A stretch of DNA of 53,926 nucleotides, taken from JABMMZ01 sp964505065. Its GTDB lineage: Bacteria; Bacteroidota; Bacteroidia; NS11-12g; UBA955. Under the pieces are notes generated by a model, which did not search any database, had not been told where the DNA came from, and saw only the letters and a program-made list of their open reading frames with translations. Shown in pieces: positions 1 through 11,117 of the stretch (position 1 is its first letter; each line of letters begins with the position of its first letter). The position numbers and the translations under genes were made by a program. Location: positions 1 to 53,926 of the forward strand of contig CAZDGF010000016.1 in assembly GCA_964505065.1 (NCBI GenBank). Reading direction: 5' to 3'.

Positions 1-33
1 ATTCCTTTTTTATCATGTTACAAATATACGCTT

Positions 34-1626
34 TTATTTTAGATTAAAGCCATTCTTTTTTATCAATAGGTGGGTTTCAACATCTACGCTGCCACTTGGT
101 ATCCATTTAATAGCTATAGCTGTATCTGAAATAAAATATTTTGAAATAAAAGGCGCTACGGGTTTTAAAGTATCGGGGCGCTGCACTTTTACAATTTCAG
201 AAATTGGCGATTTGTTAAATCTTTTATCTACTGCTTGAATACGGTAGTAAACATTTTTATTGAGCATTTTGAGCGATAGTGTATCATAAAAAAGAGTATC
301 AAAAAGCGGTTTATTCACTATACCACTAAATTCAGTATTTTTAGAATTTGAAAAATAGATTAAATAGCCATCTAAATCTTTTTCAGTATTTAATTTCCAA
401 GTTAGTTTAACAATACCTTTTTTATCTACTATAGCTTTAAGGTTTGTAGGCTTTTGAGGGCCTGTGCTATCTGTAAGTAAATAATAGGCTTTTGCTATAC
501 TGTAATTTCCTGCGGTATCATACACTTGTAATTCAAAAAAATAATCATCGTATTTTGGGTTAATATCTATAGTATAGCTATTGGTAGAAAGGGGTAGTAA
601 TTTTTCGTTTAATTTTAAATAAGGCAATTCGTTAAAATGGGTTAAAGCTAATGATGTTCCTAATTCTCCATTTAAATTATTGATTTTATCCCATTGTATG
701 GTTAAAGTTTTATTGCTATTTTCTATTATTTTTAAACCAGTGGCAAATGTTGGTGGAGTTCTATCTCTGCCCATAGCTGTTATAGGTTTTGTATAGTTAG
801 AGCTGTTGCCAAACATATCTATGGCATACATTCTGTAATGGGCAGGTATATAATTTTGCAACAGTGTATCTAAATATATAATGGCACTTTCGCCTTTGTT
901 TTTTGCTAAACCCAATAGGGGCGATTGATTTAAGGTTATAAAATCTAATTTTTCATTGGCTTGTTTTTGAATATAATAAGCTGAAAATTGGCTATTGCTT
1001 GGGCATGTAATTTCTACTTTTTTTTCACTTTCTCTAAAAGTGGGAATACTTAAATCTAAAGCTTTATATAATACATTACCAATATTAAAAAATAAGGTAT
1101 CGCTTTTAATAGTTTTATTATTATTTATTGCAAATACTTTGTAGTTGTACAATTTATTTTTGTCAATATTTTTATCAATAAATCTTAGGTTTAAAGCAGA
1201 TGCTACGGTTATATTTATATCGGCAGCAAGGGCTGTTAGCTGCCAAAGGTATCGGTTGGTTTCGCTAGCTTCTATTTGTTCTTGTAAGGTATTATAAATT
1301 GTATTTTCTGTTTTTAATAAATTTTGCAAACCAGCAGCAGCAGTTATGGTTTGCTGATTGGTAATATCCAAATATTTATCCCAATTTTCTAAAGGAACAG
1401 CATTTTGTTCGGCAATGGTGGTATAGTTTTTTTCTTCAGCAGTTTTTCTTTGAACAATTATTTTTGAATGGTAAATATGTAAAAAATTATTGGCTGTATT
1501 TCCATTCCAACGCAGCACAATAGAATCACCATAATGTCGAGAATTGCCAAGTATTATGTGGTTTTCAGATTGTGAAAATACAATGGTGTAAAACCCTAAT
1601 ACAATGATAAATATTGAATATTTCAT
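34..1626 (-). CDS. Exported fibronectin type III-like protein
   Basis: The 530-residue product starts with a clear signal peptide (about residues 1-18, ending FSQ). The rest is beta-rich; around residues 390-480 it has the W-x-L-N...DLDGYLIYFS...YRIQAVD pattern of fibronectin type III domains, and earlier segments (RWDKI/WNGN-type strands) look like degenerate copies. I see no T9SS sorting domain and no membrane segment, so a periplasmic or surface-attached protein is likely. It starts 5 bases after the stop of the giant gene at 1632-11117 and is the last gene of a three-gene minus-strand operon, so it probably works with the giant protein and the beta-barrel. A specific function cannot be given; Fn3 domains in such proteins usually mediate protein-protein or carbohydrate contacts. 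Confidence 0.75.
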   Translation of the reverse strand: MKYSIFIIVLGFYTIVFSQSENHIILGNSRHYGDSIVLRWNGNTANNFLHIYHSKIIVQRKTAEEKNYTTIAEQNAVPLENWDKYLDITNQQTITAAAGLQNLLKTENTIYNTLQEQIEASETNRYLWQLTALAADINITVASALNLRFIDKNIDKNKLYNYKVFAINNNKTIKSDTLFFNIGNVLYKALDLSIPTFRESEKKVEITCPSNSQFSAYYIQKQANEKLDFITLNQSPLLGLAKNKGESAIIYLDTLLQNYIPAHYRMYAIDMFGNSSNYTKPITAMGRDRTPPTFATGLKIIENSNKTLTIQWDKINNLNGELGTSLALTHFNELPYLKLNEKLLPLSTNSYTIDINPKYDDYFFELQVYDTAGNYSIAKAYYLLTDSTGPQKPTNLKAIVDKKGIVKLTWKLNTEKDLDGYLIYFSNSKNTEFSGIVNKPLFDTLFYDTLSLKMLNKNVYYRIQAVDKRFNKSPISEIVKVQRPDTLKPVAPFISKYFISDTAIAIKWIPSGSVDVETHLLIKKNGFNLK

Positions 1627-1631
1627 TTTTG

Positions 1632-4600
1632 TTATCTGTTGTTTCTGCCTGTGCCTCCTCCAGGACCTTGCCCTGTTCTTGAACCTTGTGTATTGTCTTG
1701 TGGTACTCCAGTTGGTGCACTATTATCATTTGCAATATTAGAAGTATTTGATGAACTTGTGCTTGACATAACTTGTATAGCATTTAATTCAGCTTGGCTT
1801 ATACCGCCCGTTTCATATATGGCATAGCTGCCATTGGTTTCAAAACTACATGGTTTTCGGTAATGAAATATTTTAGTACCACCATCTCCATATTGAATGA
1901 TTAATGGAAATGTGCCTGTGGCATTACATTCAGGATATATAAATTTATTCATTGCTGCTAACCTATTAATACCTATTGTATTTAAGCCTGAAACGGGTAT
2001 ATTTCTACTTGCAACAAAATTTGCTTTTTGCCACAAAGCACTATAATCGCCACCAATATGCTTAAACATATAATTGTTGGCTATAAGCAATGTACCAGCT
2101 TTAGGGGGTTCAAAGGCTGGAGCAGGTGTTGTGGTATTATTCTCTGAACTACCTTGATTAAAAATAGTATTGTAGTTTAGTGTATTATTTCTTTCGTTGA
2201 AAATACCATTTAAGCCATTGTCCAAAATATTATTGAATTGCGATAGATTAAAATCTTTATATTTAGGTCCGTAAACTCTTATTTCTGCATTAGAAAACAT
2301 AATTGTTTGTTTTTCGTTGAATAATCTTGAGCCTATGGCTAAGGGTTTGTATATATGTCTATCGAATACAAATGTGCTATAATCTCTATCTTTATGGTTA
2401 ATATTTGTTGTGTACATGTAAGGCAAAAGTTCGCTTGAAACAGAAGGATTATTATTTTTCCAAGTATTAATAGCGGTAGCTAATCTATTGCCATTCGTTA
2501 ATATATCCGCACCATAAAAACCTTCAAACATATAAGTATGTCCAGATATATATTGATTAGGAGTTGCAACATTTGTTATTTTTACTTTTGGGTCTAAATT
2601 TCCTAAATCAGGGTCGTTGTAATATACTCTATTTACTTCATACTGCTCAAAAGGCTCGTTGGTATTAAATCTAAAATACATAGAATCTAATATGATAGGC
2701 AGTACTGCATCTTGCAAAGTTAATTGGTCTATTTTTTCTTGTAAGGTATTGTATCTGCTCAATTTAAAGGGAAACTCTACCAATACATGTATAGTTTCTT
2801 CATCTAAATTGGCAGAATTATTTCTTCTAAATTGCTCTAAATTTATAGTTGTTACAGGGTTTGATTGAGTATTGCCTCCTGCGTTGTTTTTATTTCCTGT
2901 TTCAATATCATTGTTGGTATATTTTGTACCCGATGTGGTATTATTATTTGTTATTATACCTGTAATTGCAGTTGTATTATTACCATTAGAAATTTTATCT
3001 AAATTATCTATTTGTTTGCCATACTCTCTTATTTTTACCCTTTCTCTTAACAATCTAAAATGGTATATTTTACCAGATGTTAATCTATCTGAAATTCTAA
3101 ATGATATATCATCGGGTTTTCCTCTATCAAATATTAAAGGTACATTAATGGTATCGCTTTCATTTTCTATATCTACATACTGTGCAGAATATTTGAAAAT
3201 TCCACCCATTATATTCCTTTGAGAAAAGAATTTGCTTTCCACACCATTGGATTGGGTTTTAATGTTACCATACCCACTTTCATTCTTTTTAAAAAACTGT
3301 TCGCCTTGAAAAGGTCTTGTAAATAAAATATATTCTTCTTGAAATTCTGGCATTTTTTCTGTTCTAAAAGTAAAAACTAATGTGGTATCTTTTACTCTTG
3401 ATGTATTTGGTTTATTTTCACCTTTCACCATTTTATACGTTGTAAGTTCCATATAAAACTTGGCAGTTACAATATAACTACTATCTGCTCCAAGATATTC
3501 ATTGGGCTTTATTTTTACACCAAATCCATCGTTTACAATAAATGTTGTAAAATTTATATTCTTTCTAATGCTTCCATGTATTTTTGTTAGAAAAATAGCA
3601 TCAATTTTTGCTTTTAAATGTCCTGTTTTTGTAACAGGCACCATACGTCCATTTCTTTCTTCTTCTTCTTGATATTGAAATGAAGTATTTTGGTTTAGTT
3701 TATAATTAAGTGCTATTTCTGGTTTTATACCTATTAAAATTTCATTTTCATTATTATTTGGCGTATGGTTGGCTATTATTTGCCCAAATTTAGATGAAAT
3801 ATTACTACTACCTGTAGCCCTGCAACCTTCATCTTCTAAATACTCAAAAGCAAAAGTTTTGGAACCTTCTATAAGTCCGCCTAATACATTGAACGAAGCT
3901 GCAAATTCGCCATTAATATAATAAGGATTGGCAAAACCTGCATTTAATATTGCCCCTGCATTTATACTACCTGCTATCAGTTCTTTTTGGGGTATAAAGG
4001 TTAAATCTAATTTTACACCCAATGCACCATTTATAGCTGCTATGGCTCTGCCATTGGCATACCAACCTAACATGCCGTTTCTTCTTTTTCCTTTTTCATC
4101 TCTTCCACAAGAAACAAAGCCTGGTTTTAGCAAGCCGTCCATAGCAAACTCTATACTTATGCCTGCAAAAAAGGGACCTAATTCTATTCTTTTTTCGGGT
4201 ACGGCAGCCCCCAAGCCCATCATTATTACAAAAGGATTGTCTTGAGTTTCGCTCCTTCTATTGGGTATGCTTGCCATGCCGCTTTGCGTAAGTTTTGTAT
4301 TAAGAGATGCGTTAATTGGCGGTAAATTTGTAGGCAAACTATTGCCCATCATAAAATAGCCGCTTGCATTGAATAAACTTTGATTGGCAGCATAGAAACC
4401 AAAGCCCATATTGCCATCTTTTTTAAATGGATCGCCCATTTTTATATGCCATCTGTTTAGCTTAAAATCTATCAATAAATCTACATTGCCTGCTATATAA
4501 TATGTTTTGCCCCCCATTATTGTTGCATTAATTCCTCTAACCGCTCCTTCAGCTACATTTACCAAAGCTGTTAGGTTGCCATTAATTTTTGCTCTGCTAA

Positions 4601-7600
4601 TATCTATATCCATTGTACCATTTACAATAAGTGGTGCTTTTTCCATTGCAGGTTCCATAAACCAAATATCGCCCTGAAAACTAAGACGAGATAAGCCACC
4701 TTTATTACTTATTTGAGCAAATACACCAACTTTACCAAAAATAGGCGAACCACCAGGAGGACCCTGCAAACCTATGCTACCACCAAAGCCAAATAACTCA
4801 TTAGCATTTGGTATAAAAGTAGCACCACTAGGCGATTTTCCGAGTTCAAAAGTGCCTGTCCTTATATTTGAAGGTGTTCTATTCATGTGGTACCATGCTT
4901 CTCCATCAAAAGCATTGGCATATAAAACACCTACTGAAAAATCTATGGGTATTGGCGGTAAATTAATTCCTGCACCTATCATCCAATATCTATTTTCATC
5001 TTTTTTACCAAACATACCTGTAAGTGTTATGCCTATATTTTGAGGAAAAGTAGCTTTTACCCCACCTATAATACCGTTGCCGAATGTAGGGTGATTTTTT
5101 AAGAAAATAATTCCTCCTTCAATAGATACTACACCACTTAATACAGCATTAATTTTGATGGTATCTAAATCTATACCTGCAGGTGTTACAGTCCATAAAT
5201 TTGCATTTGCCCTTGGCATAGCATATAATCCTATATTACATTCGCCCCCAATACTATTGCCTTCAGAGGCATCGGCTACATTTACCACTACTTTAAATTT
5301 TAAGCCTATACGCATTCCTGCTGGGTTTTGGGCAAATTCAAATAAGCAATTGCCGTTAAAAGCTTTCAATTCAAAATTTTTAATTGCTATAGGGAAACCG
5401 CCTGTTTCTTGCTCACCTGTTGTGTTTATTGCTGCTGTACCACCACCACTTGGGCTTGGGTTATCGGCTATTACTCTATTCATATCTAATCCACCTAGTT
5501 TTTCTAAAGTAATGTTAAAGTTGGTAAAATCATTTACTTTGGTTATTACTTTTAACCCTTCAAAAGGCAATGTTCCAAAGCGCACATCTTTAAGTCCTGC
5601 CACATCGGCACCACCTAAGCTAATATCGCCATTAATATTGGTTTGAAGTATTAAAGAATTTATATTTCGTGGGTCGCCAATAAGTTCTAATTTACTTCCT
5701 GCTTTTACATTTACATTGGCTACCCAAGCTGGCATTGCTATATCACCTGTATTTTTTAACCCAAAACCTATTGCAAGTGCATTGGTTGGTAAATGATAGC
5801 TTGTAAAAATTTCATATTCTAAAGGGCTTTTTAAAATAGGGCATACAATTGGTCCTGCTACACTAACATTAGTAGGCACATTATTTACAATACCCAACGC
5901 CAAACGATTGATACCAAATTTCCACCCTGCAAAAACGCCTACACTTGTATCTAATATATTATCTAAACCTACGCTACCTGTTATGCCATTGGCATCTAAT
6001 ATAAAATTTTGAGCTGTAAAATGTAAGCCAGCAATGATATCTTTTTGGTATAAATAATTGGGCAACCTAATGCCTAATTCGCCAAAATAAACCCCTCGCC
6101 AAGCTGTGCTTGTTTCGCCTCTGTATTCTTCAGGAAAAGTAATACCTACTGGGTTATCTGTTGTAGATAAATCGAGGGTTAAATGTTGGGTTTTAAAAGT
6201 ATAATCGGGCAAAAACGGAAATTGAAAAGCATGGTCTAAACTAAAAGACAATAAAAAGTTATTAAAATTTGATATTTGAGCTGTGCCAATTGCAGATATA
6301 ATTGTATCTTTTCTTCTACCATTTTCAAAAGGTATTAATATATCATTTCCAATATTTATAGATGCTTTTAAGTTAAAATGTTTAAAGCCTTTGCAATCCC
6401 ATACCAAGGCTGTTCCTGTTTGGTCGTTTGCATTTTCTTTACCCAATATTTTAAGTTTTATACTATCGTTTAATGGAATATTTATATTACCTAATAATTC
6501 TAAAGTACCGCCTACACCAATATCGGATACACCTCGTGGATTTAAACAAATATCTTTAACGCCAAAACCTAAGTATTGCTTAAAAATACCATTGCCTGCA
6601 ATTGCGTTATTGCTTAATAAATTTATAGCTCCATTCAAATCAAAATCTACCATTGCTGCTGCATTAAAAGTGGCTTTATCTGCCTTGAATACAATATCTG
6701 TAAACGATATATTTGTTGGTGTTTCTTGTTCGCTATTTGTAAGCCCAAAAGGCATTGTTATTTCATCTTCAAACGCTAAATCTCTAAGAAAAGCTGCATT
6801 GGCATTTAATAAATCGTAGTAGGGTTGAATGTCTTTTAACCCTGCAAGGTTTTGTAAAATATTGTTTTTTACATTATCGAATAAGCTAAAATTGGTGTTG
6901 GTAATATCGGTAATATCATCTGGCAATCGTAAACTTCTATAATTTGCTTTTATTACGCCTTCTATCAAGCGTTTATCGGTGTTAAATGTAATATCTTTAA
7001 AACTAACAGCAATAGGTTTTTGAAATAAATAACAATCTATACTTCCTTCGCCTGTGGCTAAATTTCCAGCATAACTTATTTGCTTAATTTTCATTTTAAA
7101 TAGCCCTACGTCTACCATATCATTTACTACTACCGAAGCAGATGGTGTTCTATTAATATTTGCAATATCGTAAACACAATTTAAGCCACAAATAGGGGTA
7201 TCTCTTTCTATTGTAACAATAGTATCTAAAGCTTCAAAACTATCTATGCTGCTGTATTTGTAATTTTTAATAGTGGTAAAATTTTCTATAAATTCTATAT
7301 CTGATTCAGATTCTTCAGTAGCACCTGTAGTTTTATCTGCCGAAAGAAATAAATCTTGTGTTTTTTTATATTGTTTATGCTGGGAATTTAAAGTATCAAA
7401 TTTTGTAGGATTGCTCCATGTTATTCTGTAATAATATTTGCCTTTTTTTGCAATATTTAATATTTCTTCTCTGGGGTTATACAAATCATTCATTACCACC
7501 TCTAAGCTACCAGGCATTGAATATTTTGATACTATAGCTTTAGATTTTCTGCAAACAATGGTATCAAAATGTGGTGTATTAGAAACTTCAATATTCCATT

Positions 7601-10600
7601 GTTGTGCAACAAATAATTCTTTAAACTCATTCCAACTTTCATTATTATCGCTAATAGGAAAAACAAGTTTGGGTAATTCCGAAGGTTTAAATGTAATTTT
7701 AACTTTGTTTTTTTGCACCTGTTTACCATTGTTTTTTACAGTAATAATAGGCGTTTTCATTCCTACATGATAATTTCCAGATAAATTAGCAAAAGCTGTT
7801 TTTGCAGAGGCAGAAAAACTGGAATTATTGTTCAATTTATTGTTTAAAAATAAACCTTCAAAGCTATCTGCTTTTATATTGTTTATGTTCAAAGGGTTAT
7901 AAAAAGCCAGTTGTGTTTGCCAATTAATATTTTTGTATGGCACATTGTAAAACAAAGTTTTAAAATTTTCTGACACAAAAGAATCTATATACGCCCCACC
8001 TTGTTGGGCATCTGCAATATAGCTGTAATAAGCCTTACTAAGTGCAATTTTACCATTTGCACTGGTGCCAAATGGAAAAATATTAGCATTGCGAGTTTCA
8101 TGAATTTTTAAAAGTGGTTTTTTTTCTGTTTGTTTTAAATATTCCGAAAAAACACCCATGCTTTCAACTCCGCTTTCCCCTACTTCTCCATTTGTAAGTT
8201 CTAAATTTGCAAAAGTATTTACTTCCTGTGTGGTATTCTTTTTTAAAGAATCAAGCCCCAATGAACGCAATAATTTTGATTGGGGATGAAGAGAATCTAT
8301 AATATAATAATTCAGGTTTTCAAATGGCTCTAATGTAGAGTTAAACTTGCTCAATAGAAATTTATATGCAACATCTACAGGTTGCATTTTTATAACAGTT
8401 GGTGGGTAATAAAATGGTATTGTATCGTTTTGTAAAGGATAAATTACCTCGTATTCTGCCGCTAAAACAGGATTTTTTTTAGTGGGTAATAGAATGCTAA
8501 AACTATCAATTGCACTTATGCAATATGCAGTAGGTATAAAAAAGAAAGAATCTCTTTTTTCTATACCTATTTCATTACCCAATAAATTATTATTTGCCAA
8601 TAAATTCATTAATTGGCTGTAATACTGTTTTTCTGCTGTCGTTGCGCTATTGGGCAATGTTGGATTGCTCCATGTTACACGCCAATAAAATTTGCCAGTA
8701 TCTTTTAATTGAATAGTTAAATTAACCTTGCTATATAAATCTTTAATTATTTCTCCAGACCCTTTTCTAATATCATATACTTTGGCTATTCTTTTGCTTA
8801 TAGTCGTATCTATTATCTTAAAATTTTTTTGTCTAGAAATTTCAACATTCCATTGTTGTGCAACGCTAAGGTTTTCAAATTCTCTCCAAGCATCATTGTT
8901 ATCTGGCGTAGGCAATAGTTTTTTTGGTTGTTTGGATGGCATAAAACTTAAAGCAATTTTAAAAGTTGAAAATTTTCTACCATTTTGATTATCCAATATA
9001 GGCATACCCATACCCACATGGTATTTGCCCGAAAAATTGTTAAAGCCTGCTTTTAACATTTCTAAACGCAAATCGGCAGCAGTAAAACTGTTTAATCTAA
9101 ATTTATTTTCATAATCCAAAAGGCTCATTTGATTGCTATACCTTGTATCATAAACACCCATTTTAGCTGTCCAAATGATATTGTTTTTATAGGGTAATAA
9201 ATAGATTAAGTTTTCTAAATTTGGTATATTAACATTGGGCTGATTGGCATACAATTGTTGAAATGCTTGGTATTTTAATATATTAGCCAATATTGCATAC
9301 TTACCTTTTGCGCCATTGCCAAGTGGTGTATTTATATTGCCCAAAGCATGGGTTAGCTGTACACTTGTTCTGTTTTCAATGGTATTTAATATTGTTATAG
9401 CTTTGTTTATTTCTTGTTCTGCTTGGGTTTCATTGCCTTTTAACAGATAGTCGGCAGCTATGTTTAGTTGTTTATTTACTTTTGTAAGTGCCGAGTCGAA
9501 AGAGAAAGAATTTAATTGCCTATTGATATCTACTTCTGTTGTTAGTTTTAAATATTTATTAGATTCTATGGGTTCTAAAATACTGTTAAACTGGGTGAAA
9601 ATTATTTTGTGTGTAGCATTTCTATTGTTTGTTTTTATTACAATAGGTGCATATTGAAAAGGAATTGTATCGTTTTGTAATGGATAATCTACCTCTAAAT
9701 TAAATTTACTTTTATCAATTTTTGTTTGCGTGCTTGTATTAAATTTAATTACACATTGGGCTGCTTTTCCATTATTGTTAAATGTAGTACTTGAACCATT
9801 TGTATTGAATAAAGCTATGTTTTGAACAGCAATTATCCATTTATTACCGTTGTTAAAAACATTATTGCCAAATTTGTTATTTGTTTTTATTTCTGTATTT
9901 AGTATACTTAAATCTGTGTGTAATACAAAAGTATCAATTAAAAGCTCTCCAATATTACTTTGTAAAATATCTTTAGGCTCTATTACAAGGCTATTTAACC
10001 GAATAATTTTTACACGGGTTTTAATTCTATTTGCTGCTATTGCTTGTGTTTCATCATCAATATTGTGTTTCCATTTAATTTTCAAAATTTTATCATCTTC
10101 AGCAATAGTTTTACCACAATTTTCATTGTCTATACTAGGAGCTTGTAAAAATAATGGTTGAATATCTATTAAATTAAAAGCTTTAAAAGTACTGTAACCT
10201 ATGTTTTTAAACAATGTTTTATTGTTTAAATCGGTAGCTTTTATCAGCATAAAATAGTCTTTATTAAAATCCAATTCTACATCGCCTGGGTCTATGGTAA
10301 AAAATGGAACTGATGATGTTTTATTAACAATAGGAATAATAGTATTTATGGCTTCCAAAATACTACTTTCTCTTTGTCTACTTGGGTTTATGTTACTGCC
10401 ATCATAAATAAATAATTCGTAAGTATAACTGCTACCAATATTTAAAGCTGGTGTGGTAAATTGAATATTATAATTTTGCCCCAAAGCCTTATTTACCCCT
10501 ACTTTAGGTACTGTACCACCAAAGCTATATTGCAATAAAGTGCTATTTAGGCGAATATCTGTTGGAGGGTCGGTATAATTTACTTGAAATGTAAAACAAC

Positions 10601-11117
10601 CCAAAGGCGAATTTGCAGATAATGATTGCGAAAAACCAACAGCATCAAAATTAAATGCCTGAATACATACTTGATAAATGCCATCGGGAATTGTGCCATC
10701 TAATATTAAATTTTGAATATCTGCCCCTTTTATATTAAAGCTATTTTGATTTAATTTTCCGTATAAATTACTTACATCTTCCAATACTATAAATTTGAAT
10801 TCATTGGGCTCCAGCTCCATTGGATTTAAGGGGTTTATGGTTTCTTTAATACTTATTTCAATACCTTTGGCTTCGTTTTTTAAAGTTAATTTAAATTTTA
10901 AACGCAGCTTATTTGCACTTTGATTAAAAAGACTAACATTAATATCTTGCAGCCTTGCAGGATTTGTATAATCGCTAATAAATGGGGTAAATGGAGGTTT
11001 TATGGTTAAATTTATGCTTACTTGTGCATTGGTATAAAAAGCACAAAAAAGTAAACTTAAAAATAAGCCTATTTTTTTAAAAATTAAATCCATATTGTAT
11101 TGAAACTCTTTGTTCAT
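1632..11117 (-). CDS. Giant exported protein, 3161 residues, possible TANFOR-type family
   Basis: A single uninterrupted frame. Two starts are possible: ATG at 11117 or ATG at 11093; the second places the signal peptide (MDLIFKKIGLFLSLLFCAFYTNAQ region) directly at the N terminus and is preferred. Residues about 30-320 (IKPPFTPFISDY..., then an Fn3-like stretch) recall the N-terminal region of large Bacteroidota proteins annotated as TANFOR-domain; this is from memory and not certain. Residues about 470-1300 hold two diverged copies of a module of roughly 415 residues, each starting YPLQNDTIPF and later carrying VAQQWN[VI]E[IV]S. Residues about 1400-2500 are Gly/Asn-rich beta-strand sequence. 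The tail is low-complexity Ser/Asn/Gly with no T9SS sorting domain. The gene overlaps the upstream beta-barrel gene, implying translational coupling and a shared task at the cell surface. Confidence 0.8.
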   Translation of the reverse strand: MNKEFQYNMDLIFKKIGLFLSLLFCAFYTNAQVSINLTIKPPFTPFISDYTNPARLQDINVSLFNQSANKLRLKFKLTLKNEAKGIEISIKETINPLNPMELEPNEFKFIVLEDVSNLYGKLNQNSFNIKGADIQNLILDGTIPDGIYQVCIQAFNFDAVGFSQSLSANSPLGCFTFQVNYTDPPTDIRLNSTLLQYSFGGTVPKVGVNKALGQNYNIQFTTPALNIGSSYTYELFIYDGSNINPSRQRESSILEAINTIIPIVNKTSSVPFFTIDPGDVELDFNKDYFMLIKATDLNNKTLFKNIGYSTFKAFNLIDIQPLFLQAPSIDNENCGKTIAEDDKILKIKWKHNIDDETQAIAANRIKTRVKIIRLNSLVIEPKDILQSNIGELLIDTFVLHTDLSILNTEIKTNNKFGNNVFNNGNKWIIAVQNIALFNTNGSSTTFNNNGKAAQCVIKFNTSTQTKIDKSKFNLEVDYPLQNDTIPFQYAPIVIKTNNRNATHKIIFTQFNSILEPIESNKYLKLTTEVDINRQLNSFSFDSALTKVNKQLNIAADYLLKGNETQAEQEINKAITILNTIENRTSVQLTHALGNINTPLGNGAKGKYAILANILKYQAFQQLYANQPNVNIPNLENLIYLLPYKNNIIWTAKMGVYDTRYSNQMSLLDYENKFRLNSFTAADLRLEMLKAGFNNFSGKYHVGMGMPILDNQNGRKFSTFKIALSFMPSKQPKKLLPTPDNNDAWREFENLSVAQQWNVEISRQKNFKIIDTTISKRIAKVYDIRKGSGEIIKDLYSKVNLTIQLKDTGKFYWRVTWSNPTLPNSATTAEKQYYSQLMNLLANNNLLGNEIGIEKRDSFFFIPTAYCISAIDSFSILLPTKKNPVLAAEYEVIYPLQNDTIPFYYPPTVIKMQPVDVAYKFLLSKFNSTLEPFENLNYYIIDSLHPQSKLLRSLGLDSLKKNTTQEVNTFANLELTNGEVGESGVESMGVFSEYLKQTEKKPLLKIHETRNANIFPFGTSANGKIALSKAYYSYIADAQQGGAYIDSFVSENFKTLFYNVPYKNINWQTQLAFYNPLNINNIKADSFEGLFLNNKLNNNSSFSASAKTAFANLSGNYHVGMKTPIITVKNNGKQVQKNKVKITFKPSELPKLVFPISDNNESWNEFKELFVAQQWNIEVSNTPHFDTIVCRKSKAIVSKYSMPGSLEVVMNDLYNPREEILNIAKKGKYYYRITWSNPTKFDTLNSQHKQYKKTQDLFLSADKTTGATEESESDIEFIENFTTIKNYKYSSIDSFEALDTIVTIERDTPICGLNCVYDIANINRTPSASVVVNDMVDVGLFKMKIKQISYAGNLATGEGSIDCYLFQKPIAVSFKDITFNTDKRLIEGVIKANYRSLRLPDDITDITNTNFSLFDNVKNNILQNLAGLKDIQPYYDLLNANAAFLRDLAFEDEITMPFGLTNSEQETPTNISFTDIVFKADKATFNAAAMVDFDLNGAINLLSNNAIAGNGIFKQYLGFGVKDICLNPRGVSDIGVGGTLELLGNINIPLNDSIKLKILGKENANDQTGTALVWDCKGFKHFNLKASINIGNDILIPFENGRRKDTIISAIGTAQISNFNNFLLSFSLDHAFQFPFLPDYTFKTQHLTLDLSTTDNPVGITFPEEYRGETSTAWRGVYFGELGIRLPNYLYQKDIIAGLHFTAQNFILDANGITGSVGLDNILDTSVGVFAGWKFGINRLALGIVNNVPTNVSVAGPIVCPILKSPLEYEIFTSYHLPTNALAIGFGLKNTGDIAMPAWVANVNVKAGSKLELIGDPRNINSLILQTNINGDISLGGADVAGLKDVRFGTLPFEGLKVITKVNDFTNFNITLEKLGGLDMNRVIADNPSPSGGGTAAINTTGEQETGGFPIAIKNFELKAFNGNCLFEFAQNPAGMRIGLKFKVVVNVADASEGNSIGGECNIGLYAMPRANANLWTVTPAGIDLDTIKINAVLSGVVSIEGGIIFLKNHPTFGNGIIGGVKATFPQNIGITLTGMFGKKDENRYWMIGAGINLPPIPIDFSVGVLYANAFDGEAWYHMNRTPSNIRTGTFELGKSPSGATFIPNANELFGFGGSIGLQGPPGGSPIFGKVGVFAQISNKGGLSRLSFQGDIWFMEPAMEKAPLIVNGTMDIDISRAKINGNLTALVNVAEGAVRGINATIMGGKTYYIAGNVDLLIDFKLNRWHIKMGDPFKKDGNMGFGFYAANQSLFNASGYFMMGNSLPTNLPPINASLNTKLTQSGMASIPNRRSETQDNPFVIMMGLGAAVPEKRIELGPFFAGISIEFAMDGLLKPGFVSCGRDEKGKRRNGMLGWYANGRAIAAINGALGVKLDLTFIPQKELIAGSINAGAILNAGFANPYYINGEFAASFNVLGGLIEGSKTFAFEYLEDEGCRATGSSNISSKFGQIIANHTPNNNENEILIGIKPEIALNYKLNQNTSFQYQEEEERNGRMVPVTKTGHLKAKIDAIFLTKIHGSIRKNINFTTFIVNDGFGVKIKPNEYLGADSSYIVTAKFYMELTTYKMVKGENKPNTSRVKDTTLVFTFRTEKMPEFQEEYILFTRPFQGEQFFKKNESGYGNIKTQSNGVESKFFSQRNIMGGIFKYSAQYVDIENESDTINVPLIFDRGKPDDISFRISDRLTSGKIYHFRLLRERVKIREYGKQIDNLDKISNGNNTTAITGIITNNNTTSGTKYTNNDIETGNKNNAGGNTQSNPVTTINLEQFRRNNSANLDEETIHVLVEFPFKLSRYNTLQEKIDQLTLQDAVLPIILDSMYFRFNTNEPFEQYEVNRVYYNDPDLGNLDPKVKITNVATPNQYISGHTYMFEGFYGADILTNGNRLATAINTWKNNNPSVSSELLPYMYTTNINHKDRDYSTFVFDRHIYKPLAIGSRLFNEKQTIMFSNAEIRVYGPKYKDFNLSQFNNILDNGLNGIFNERNNTLNYNTIFNQGSSENNTTTPAPAFEPPKAGTLLIANNYMFKHIGGDYSALWQKANFVASRNIPVSGLNTIGINRLAAMNKFIYPECNATGTFPLIIQYGDGGTKIFHYRKPCSFETNGSYAIYETGGISQAELNAIQVMSSTSSSNTSNIANDNSAPTGVPQDNTQGSRTGQGPGGGTGRNNR

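Noticed and set aside
5155..6819. Open frames of 163 and 178 codons on the plus strand opposite the giant gene
   Set aside because: They mirror the codon structure of the giant gene, have no signal or domain pattern, and the minus frame runs unbroken with a signal peptide and repeats.
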